A stretch of 64,000 nucleotides of DNA from Fictibacillus phosphorivorans (lineage in GTDB: Bacteria; Bacillota; Bacilli; Bacillales; Fictibacillaceae): contig NZ_LRFC01000002.1 in the NCBI RefSeq assembly GCF_001619875.1, positions 1 to 64,000 on the forward strand, given 5' to 3'. How positions within the stretch are numbered: the first letter of the stretch is position 1; every line of letters starts with the position of its first letter. The translations under genes and the position numbers were made by a program. This document shows positions 58,603 to 64,000 of this stretch, in pieces. The notes below the pieces were generated by a model. The model did not search any database. It was not told the DNA's origin and saw nothing but the letters and a program-made list of their open reading frames with translations.

Positions 58603-58734
58603 ATGAACCATTTTGAGAAAGATGTACAGAGCAAGCGTAACGACCTTATAGATTCCGGTATGGGCTTTGTTGTATCATTTGGATTTTTTACAGTTATTTT
58701 TGCCATCGGAGTCATTCTAAAAGCAATTGCATAA
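58603..58734 (+). CDS. yqzM: YqzM small membrane protein
   Basis: 43 residues, MNHFEKDVQSKRNDLIDSGM followed by one membrane helix (FVVSFGFFTVIFAIGVILKA). Matches YqzM, found between holA and comEC in B. subtilis; function unknown. ATG 58603 is 8 nt from GGAGGG. Convergent with comEC. Confidence 0.82.
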   Translation: MNHFEKDVQSKRNDLIDSGMGFVVSFGFFTVIFAIGVILKAIA

Positions 58735-58738
58735 TACA

Positions 58739-58772
58739 TAAAAAAGGACCGTATCGTATTCGGTCCTTTTTT
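58739..58772. terminator. two-way terminator between yqzM and comEC
   Basis: AAAAAGGACCG pairs with CGGTCCTTTTT over a 9-nt loop; usable by both genes. Confidence 0.92.
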
Positions 58773-61059
58773 ATTGTGCCGTTTTTATTTTCAAACTCTC
58801 TTTACCTACTTCAAACGTTATATCACCATGCTGGTCCGTGCGATATACCAAGATCCTATCATTTTTTAACCGTTCTATCACCTCACGAGCAGGGTGACCA
58901 TAACTATTATTTTTTCCAGCCGAGATAATGGCATAATGTGGCGATATTTTTTTAAGAAAGATTTCAGTGGACGAAGTCGCGCTTCCATGGTGGCCGATTT
59001 TGAGAACGTCTGCTTCCAGATTATTAAAATGATTGATCAGCTCTGCTTCTCCTTCTTTTTCAAGATCACCAGTAAAAAGGAAACGCTGATTATAAAGACT
59101 AACCCATAATACAATAGAGCCATTGTTAGAGGAGTAAAGATTTGAACCCGGATGCAATACGTAAAATACCGACTGATCGTTCTCCCATCGCAACCCTTTC
59201 CTCAATCTTGTTAATTTGATGTCTTTTTGTTGAGCTGCTTTCTGAATCGTTAATTCAAGGTCATTATCTTCTTGCTTAAATGGCAGAAAAACACGACTTA
59301 CTTTAATATGATCGGTCAAAAACACAGCTCCCCCCGCATGATCCATATCTCCATGACTGATAATCATTCCGTCGATTTTCCTTATGCCTTTAGCTTTTAA
59401 GAAAGGAAGAAGAACTTGTTTTGTGACGTTGAACTCTTCTTCACGTTTTTCCCATTCCTCTTTATCAAAAGGAATTGTTCCGCCTGTATCAATTAGATAG
59501 ACAGCTTTTCTATAAGGCAGTTCTATTAAAATGCTGTCTCCTTGACCAACGTTCAAAAAGGTTACAGCCGCCTTTGAATTGAGAAAAGGGGTAATCGTGT
59601 GTATGAAGATGACCAGCAAGAAAGGTATAGCTATTTGAAAATGAAATCGCTTATTTACCTCCCATTTATATAAAAAATAAAAGATAGATATAAAATAGAA
59701 ACCAAATAACCACATGGCAGGCCTGCCAAGAACGATGCTTCCTTTTAATAACTGAGCTTTAGAAAGAAGGGTTACTGAACATCCATATACAAATTCAATG
59801 AAACATGACACGTGCGGAATAGCCTCTGGTACAAAATATGAAAGAACAAGCACTATACACGAGACAGGGAACAGCACAAAGGAAACAAATGGTATATAAA
59901 CCATGTTAAAAGGAATAGACCAAATGGAAAACTCGTAAAAATGATAGAGGATGATAGGAAAAGAAAATAAAGAGCATATAAAAGATGTCATGATCAGCAA
60001 AATTGTATAGGATCTGCCACGAAATAATGAAATTGAGGTAATTAATACGAAGGTCATTAAAAATGAGAGCTGAAATCCAAGTTCAAAACTATATGCAGGA
60101 TGCAAAAAAAGCATTCCTAAGAAAACACATGACAGAAGAGTCGCTGGACTGACCTTTTTTCTGAACATCATGATCAGCACCACAATCATACCCATCAAAC
60201 CAGCTCGAACGATAGAACTTTCTCCTCCCGTTAACACAATGTAAATCGGCAAGAAAAAAAAGATGATTACGTAGGCTAATTCTTTTACAACACCCACTCG
60301 TACACAGAAGAAATATAAAATAAATGAAACGATTCCAACGTTAAATCCTGAAACAGCTAAGAGATGTGTCAATCCAAGCCTCTGATAGGCTTGAAGTGTC
60401 TCTGACTCTATCCCATCTCTGTAACCAAAAAGAAGAGCATTCATCAGACCAGCCGTGTTTTTTGAAAATTGGCTTTCGATATTCTGAATCGCCCTGCTTC
60501 TCCATAATTTTATTTTATCTTGAAGATCTTTTTTTTTCGTCAACTGACAATGATTCAGATTAAAATCCCTCGTCTCAAGTACCCAATATATATTCTTATT
60601 GTTTAAATACTCTTGATAATTCATTCCATAAAAGTGACTTTTTTGTTCAGGCTTCTTTAGATATCCTTTTAGCCTGCATGTCATGTTAATCTCAAGGTTG
60701 TTTAGCTGTTCTTTTTCAATTGAAGATTTCATTTTGTGCTGAACAACGATCTTTTCATTATTTGTATCAAATTGAAAACGGAGCATCTTTCCATCCATTT
60801 TTGGGATTGTGTCTATTTGACCCGTGAATGCCATTTGATCATGAGGTAATTTGGATATGCTGTGCTTCGAGTCATATTGAGAATAGATGATGAAGCAGGG
60901 CAAGAAGAAGAGGATAAGAAGTGATTTTCTTTTAACTTGTAAAACGATTGCGATAACCAGAAAAGCAGTAACAGCGATCCCGGTTATCGTTTGATATTTT
61001 GTCAGCCAAATCCCGCAAAGTGCAACAAGTGCACTTAAGACGGCGTATCGAGGATTCAT
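58771..61059 (-). CDS. comEC: DNA uptake channel ComEC
   Basis: 762 residues. N-terminal membrane helices and an OB-like domain, the competence domain (LTHLLAVSGFNVGIVSFIL, about 230-250) with about ten helices, and a C-terminal metallo-beta-lactamase domain with SHGDMDHAGG (about 560-570) and KIGHHGSATS (about 685). Carries single-stranded DNA across the membrane; the C-terminal domain may be the nuclease. The final gene of comEA-comEB-comEC and full length, so uptake may be functional. Confidence 0.95.
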   Translation of the reverse strand: MNPRYAVLSALVALCGIWLTKYQTITGIAVTAFLVIAIVLQVKRKSLLILFFLPCFIIYSQYDSKHSISKLPHDQMAFTGQIDTIPKMDGKMLRFQFDTNNEKIVVQHKMKSSIEKEQLNNLEINMTCRLKGYLKKPEQKSHFYGMNYQEYLNNKNIYWVLETRDFNLNHCQLTKKKDLQDKIKLWRSRAIQNIESQFSKNTAGLMNALLFGYRDGIESETLQAYQRLGLTHLLAVSGFNVGIVSFILYFFCVRVGVVKELAYVIIFFFLPIYIVLTGGESSIVRAGLMGMIVVLIMMFRKKVSPATLLSCVFLGMLFLHPAYSFELGFQLSFLMTFVLITSISLFRGRSYTILLIMTSFICSLFSFPIILYHFYEFSIWSIPFNMVYIPFVSFVLFPVSCIVLVLSYFVPEAIPHVSCFIEFVYGCSVTLLSKAQLLKGSIVLGRPAMWLFGFYFISIFYFLYKWEVNKRFHFQIAIPFLLVIFIHTITPFLNSKAAVTFLNVGQGDSILIELPYRKAVYLIDTGGTIPFDKEEWEKREEEFNVTKQVLLPFLKAKGIRKIDGMIISHGDMDHAGGAVFLTDHIKVSRVFLPFKQEDNDLELTIQKAAQQKDIKLTRLRKGLRWENDQSVFYVLHPGSNLYSSNNGSIVLWVSLYNQRFLFTGDLEKEGEAELINHFNNLEADVLKIGHHGSATSSTEIFLKKISPHYAIISAGKNNSYGHPAREVIERLKNDRILVYRTDQHGDITFEVGKESLKIKTAQ

Positions 61060-61517
61060 GCCTGGTTCGTGATAAAGGCTGAGGGTGGAGTTTTCAATTC
61101 CACTTTTTCTACAATCACACCCGCTTCTTTAAACTGTTCAATGCTATACGGATGATTTTTGTAATCTTCCCCATAATAGAGCTTTTTTATACCGCTTTGA
61201 ATAATTGATCTGCAACAATGCAAGCATGGAAAATGCGTCACATACATTTCCGCACCTTCTGTCGGTACTCCAAACTTTGCGCATTGCAAAAGAGCGTTCA
61301 TTTCAGCATGTATCGTCCTTACGCAGTGTCCATCAATGACGTAACAACCTTCGTCAATACAATGTACTCCACCTGAAATAGAACCGTTATATCCACCTGC
61401 GATAATCCGTTTATCCCTTACAATTGTTGCTCCTACTGCTAACCTTGTACAAGTACTTCGCAGAGCAAGCAACTGACTTTGTGCCATGTAATATTCATTC
61501 CAGGAAATTCGTTGCAA
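61056..61517 (-). CDS. comEB: ComEB, dCMP deaminase family
   Basis: 153 residues. Zinc and catalytic motifs IHAEMNALLQC (His/Glu about 70-72) and PCLHCCRS (about 98-105). dCMP deaminase fold. TTG 61517 aligns with the B. subtilis start and is 9 nt from AGGAGG. The C-terminus stops about 35 residues earlier than the B. subtilis protein as I recall it. Overlaps comEC by 4 bp. Confidence 0.92.
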   Translation of the reverse strand: MQRISWNEYYMAQSQLLALRSTCTRLAVGATIVRDKRIIAGGYNGSISGGVHCIDEGCYVIDGHCVRTIHAEMNALLQCAKFGVPTEGAEMYVTHFPCLHCCRSIIQSGIKKLYYGEDYKNHPYSIEQFKEAGVIVEKVELKTPPSAFITNQA

Positions 61518-61588
61518 CACCAACCGCCTCCTCTATTTTTGTATAACATAAGTGTAGACTTCGTTATTTATAGGGTCAATAAAAACCC

Positions 61589-62224
61589 CTATTGAAAATT
61601 GATTTTATCTTTCCATTGTTCGATCGTTTTTTCTCCAATACCTCTCACTTCCATTAATTGTTCCAATGAAGTAAACGGTCCATGTTCTTCTCGATATGCA
61701 ATGATGTTCTGTGCTTTGGCAGGACCTACGCCGTTTAACGTCTGCAGCAACGCTTCATCAGCAGAATTTATGTTTATGACATCGCTGGTTTGAGAACGAT
61801 TATTTTCTTCTCCCCTTTGAACCTCATATTCCTCACCTTTAGAAGCAACATAAACAATCATCTCATCAGATATTTTCATAGCCTGATTAACTGAACGAAG
61901 CTCTGCCTGCTCATTGAAACCGCCAGCCTTTTGAATAGCATGCACAATGCGGTCTCCAACTCTCATCTTATAAACACCTGGATTCTTCACACTTCCTTGA
62001 ACATCAACCATAATATCTACCTGTACTTCTTTAGTCTCCTTTTTCCTCTCTTTTATTGGAGTTTCAGGTATTTTTACTTGGGGTTCATTCATTTCAGGTA
62101 ATTGGGAGGTTATAGGCATATTTTCTTCACTTTTGAAATAATTGAATAGAGATAAACTTAAAGCAAGTAGAAAGACGACACCTATGCCAATGAACCAATT
62201 CAGATGTTTTTTTATTTTCTCCAA
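61589..62224 (-). CDS. comEA: ComEA, DNA receptor for transformation
   Basis: 211 residues. N-terminal membrane anchor (about 10-28), a linker, an SLBB domain (VDIMVDVQGSVKNPGVYKMR) and a C-terminal pair of helix-hairpin-helix motifs (INSADEALLQTLNGVGPAKA ... LMEVRGIGEKTIEQW). Binds double-stranded DNA outside the membrane. First gene of the comE operon. I found no clear ComK box upstream. Confidence 0.93.
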   Translation of the reverse strand: MEKIKKHLNWFIGIGVVFLLALSLSLFNYFKSEENMPITSQLPEMNEPQVKIPETPIKERKKETKEVQVDIMVDVQGSVKNPGVYKMRVGDRIVHAIQKAGGFNEQAELRSVNQAMKISDEMIVYVASKGEEYEVQRGEENNRSQTSDVININSADEALLQTLNGVGPAKAQNIIAYREEHGPFTSLEQLMEVRGIGEKTIEQWKDKINFQ

Positions 62225-62316
62225 TATTTCACCTACTTAGATAAGCTTGTACTAGCAAAAATCATAATCAAAACATCGTGTGCATAGATTTTAAGGTAGA
62301 GGAAGGAGGTTCAGGT

Positions 62317-63153
62317 ATGAAGGTTGGAATTATCGGAACCGGAAACATGGGAAGCGTTCTTGCTTCTTCTTTCATCGAATCTTCAGCCGTTTCACCATCT
62401 AGGCTGATGGTTACTAACCGCACCCTGTCCAAAGCAGAGAGGCTGCAGCATGCCTATCCAAAATTAAAAATTGGAAATACACCTGAAGAAGTTTTTCGCT
62501 TTGCTGAAATTGTATTCATCTGTGTAAAACCTCACGAATTTTATTCTTTGCTGTCAACCAACAAAAATCATATTTCAAAACATCAATTAATCGTATCAAT
62601 CACAAGCCCTATTTCCTGTGAGCAGCTTGAAGATTTACTTGATTGCAATGTTGCCAGAGCCATACCTAGCATCAATAACCGCGCATTATCCGGATCTTCT
62701 CTATTATCATTCGGAAAAAATTGCCACACTGACTATAGGGAAAAACTTCTTTCATTGATGTCTTATATTTCTACGCCACTGGTAATTGATGAGAATATCA
62801 CGCGGATTTCCTCGGATATCGCTAGCTGCGGTCCTGCATTTATAGGCTATGTGCTGCAATGCTTCGTTAACTCTGCAGTTAATCAAACAGATATCACAAA
62901 AGCCGAAGCAACACAGCTTGCTAGCGACATGATCATCGGGATGGGTAAGTTACTCGAAAAAGACATTTACACATTGCCCACACTGATTCAGAAAGTGTGT
63001 GTCAAGGGCGGCATTACAGGAGAAGGCATAAAAATTTTAAGTAAAGAGGTTGACGAAGTGTTTGATCATGTAATCAAACGGACACATGAGAAATACTATG
63101 AAGAATGTGAAAAAGTAAGTCAGCAGTTTGAAGTGAAGGAAGAACTGAAATAA
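62317..63153 (+). CDS. comER: ComER, pyrroline-5-carboxylate reductase family
   Basis: 278 residues. Rossmann fold with VGIIGTGNMGSVLA at the N-terminus and the family helix CGPAFIGYVLQCFV. Divergent from comEA as in B. subtilis, where it is dispensable for competence and has been linked to sporulation and biofilm control in some species. ATG 62317 follows AAGGAGG; the longer frame from 62278 is unlikely. Confidence 0.9.
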   Translation: MKVGIIGTGNMGSVLASSFIESSAVSPSRLMVTNRTLSKAERLQHAYPKLKIGNTPEEVFRFAEIVFICVKPHEFYSLLSTNKNHISKHQLIVSITSPISCEQLEDLLDCNVARAIPSINNRALSGSSLLSFGKNCHTDYREKLLSLMSYISTPLVIDENITRISSDIASCGPAFIGYVLQCFVNSAVNQTDITKAEATQLASDMIIGMGKLLEKDIYTLPTLIQKVCVKGGITGEGIKILSKEVDEVFDHVIKRTHEKYYEECEKVSQQFEVKEELK

Positions 63154-63183
63154 GGGTTATCGTCATTATAAACAATTCATTAG

Positions 63184-63215
63184 AAAAAAGCCGGAATGAA
63201 TTTCCCGGCTTTTTA
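63184..63215. terminator. two-way terminator between comER and nrdB
   Basis: AAAAGCCGG pairs with CCGGCTTTT over a short loop, with A- and T-runs on both sides. Confidence 0.9.
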
Positions 63216-64000
63216 TAGTTCATCAAACCCATTTTCATCAGAAACCTTTGTGTATTGTCTCGATTTCTGTTCGAAAAAATCACTTTTTCCAGAATTCACA
63301 TCAGAATATGCTTTGATCCAAGGAAGAGGGTTCTTACTATGCTGTGGGTAGATCTTTTCAAACCCTAGCTCATTTAAACGCTTATTAGCCATAAACTTAA
63401 TGTAAGCTTCTAAATCAGATGCATGTATGCCATCAAATGAATTTCCTATAATATACTTGCTCCATTTAATCTCCAGCTCTGCTGCTTTTTCGAACGTATT
63501 CTTTGCGAATTCTTCAAGTTCTTCGTTTTTTAAGTGCGGATATTCAGCTAAGACTGCTTTAAACACTTGGCAGAATAAATACACGTGCAGCTGTTCATCT
63601 CTATTAATATAGTTAATCATCGTCGAAGTAGAGACCATTTTTTGGTTTCTAGCTAGATTATAGAAGAAGCTGAATCCGGAATAGAAATTCAATCCTTCAA
63701 GAATCACATCGTAAATAATAGATTTTACAAACGTTTCAGGTGTGGGGTGATCTATAAACTCCTCATAGCCTAGTACAATAAAATCGTTTCGTTCTCTTAG
63801 AACAGCATCCGTCTTCCAATACTCAAATATTTCATCTTGTTTTGCTTTAGGGACCAAGGAAGACAAAACATAAGAATAAGACTGATTATGAATGACTTCT
63901 TGAAAAGATAGAGTTGCCATTAGTGCTGCTAGACTGGAGTCAGTTAAATATTCGGCCACTCTGCTCGAATAATCCGTTTGTACACTATCTAAAAACGCTA
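63213..64000 (-). CDS. nrdB: class I ribonucleotide reductase beta subunit, N-terminus beyond the window
   Basis: The frame is open to the window edge; 262 codons are visible (about three quarters of the protein). Metal and radical residues are present: EVIHNQSY (Glu, His and the radical Tyr with E. coli NrdB spacing), the Glu in ILEGLNFYSGF, and RDEQLHVYLF (Glu, His). The radical tyrosine is retained, so it is not the Phe (class Ic) type. C-terminus is acidic (SDENGFDEL), as needed for docking to the alpha subunit. Reduces ribonucleotides to deoxy forms. It resembles NrdB more than B. subtilis NrdF. Confidence 0.88.
   Translation of the reverse strand, partial: AFLDSVQTDYSSRVAEYLTDSSLAALMATLSFQEVIHNQSYSYVLSSLVPKAKQDEIFEYWKTDAVLRERNDFIVLGYEEFIDHPTPETFVKSIIYDVILEGLNFYSGFSFFYNLARNQKMVSTSTMINYINRDEQLHVYLFCQVFKAVLAEYPHLKNEELEEFAKNTFEKAAELEIKWSKYIIGNSFDGIHASDLEAYIKFMANKRLNELGFEKIYPQHSKNPLPWIKAYSDVNSGKSDFFEQKSRQYTKVSDENGFDEL

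Noticed and set aside
62225-62316. A ComK box upstream of comEA
   Set aside because: I looked for paired AAAA-N5-TTTT boxes at the right spacing and did not find a convincing set.

Overview
The window is chromosomal core sequence from an endospore-forming member of the Bacillaceae. Gene content and order follow the Bacillus subtilis segment running from yqgC through rpoD, era, floA, dnaK and lepA to comER. Sporulation genes (gpr, yqfC, yqfD, yqfZ, yqxA), a perfect CIRCE element, a sigma-W type promoter before the flotillin operon and sigma-E type promoters all support this. A genus such as Fictibacillus is possible, but the sequence alone does not fix it. I see no prophage, insertion sequence, CRISPR array, or toxin or defence island.

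Layout. 1-404: five tRNA genes (Asn, Met, His, Ile-CAU, and a Ser cut by the edge) read on the minus strand from one promoter. 555-7033: yqgC, a Na/Pi cotransporter, yqgB, ypuA, yqfZ, ispG and yqfX. 7149-12934: metal homeostasis, with a Zur-controlled zinc importer operon (ATPase, permease, zur) and an MntR-type manganese importer operon (ATPase, permease, lipoprotein), separated by a HAD phosphatase. 13225-20934: purine permease, yqfT, nfo, cshB, yqfQ, ispH, yqfO and trmK. 21041-24391: cytochrome c550 and a fatty acyl-CoA synthetase/dehydrogenase pair, both with cre-like sites. 24644-30040: the macromolecular synthesis genes yqxD-dnaG-sigA, then ccpN-ppsR. 30156-38415: recO, yqzL, era, cdd, dgkA, ybeY, pgpH, phoH, yqfD and yqfC. 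38599-42186: yqeZ-floA-yqfB and rpsU-yqeY. 42332-52609: deoC and the heat-shock operon hrcA-grpE-dnaK-dnaJ-prmA-rsmE-mtaB, preceded by hemW. 52683-58734: lepA, yqxA, gpr, rpsT, holA and yqzM. 58771-64000: comEA-comEB-comEC, comER and the end of a class I ribonucleotide reductase beta gene.

How the genes work together. Most of the window is growth and envelope housekeeping: replication initiation (dnaG, holA), transcription (sigA), translation and ribosome maturation (rpsU, rpsT, era, ybeY, lepA, prmA, rsmE, mtaB, trmK), protein folding, isoprenoid synthesis (ispG, ispH) and gluconeogenic control (ccpN, ppsR). Overlaid on this are metal, catabolite, envelope-stress, heat-shock and sporulation controls whose sites can be read directly.

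The least explained features are non-coding. Three short arrays of degenerate repeats with a 20-bp period each carry a different core, and all three sit between convergent genes. A second family of about 150-bp imperfect palindromes sits only between co-directional genes, and one copy is expanded by an internal duplication. Two B. subtilis neighbours are missing from their usual places (spoIIP between gpr and yqxA; glyQS between recO and ccpN). ccpN has no standard start codon ahead of its DNA-binding domain.
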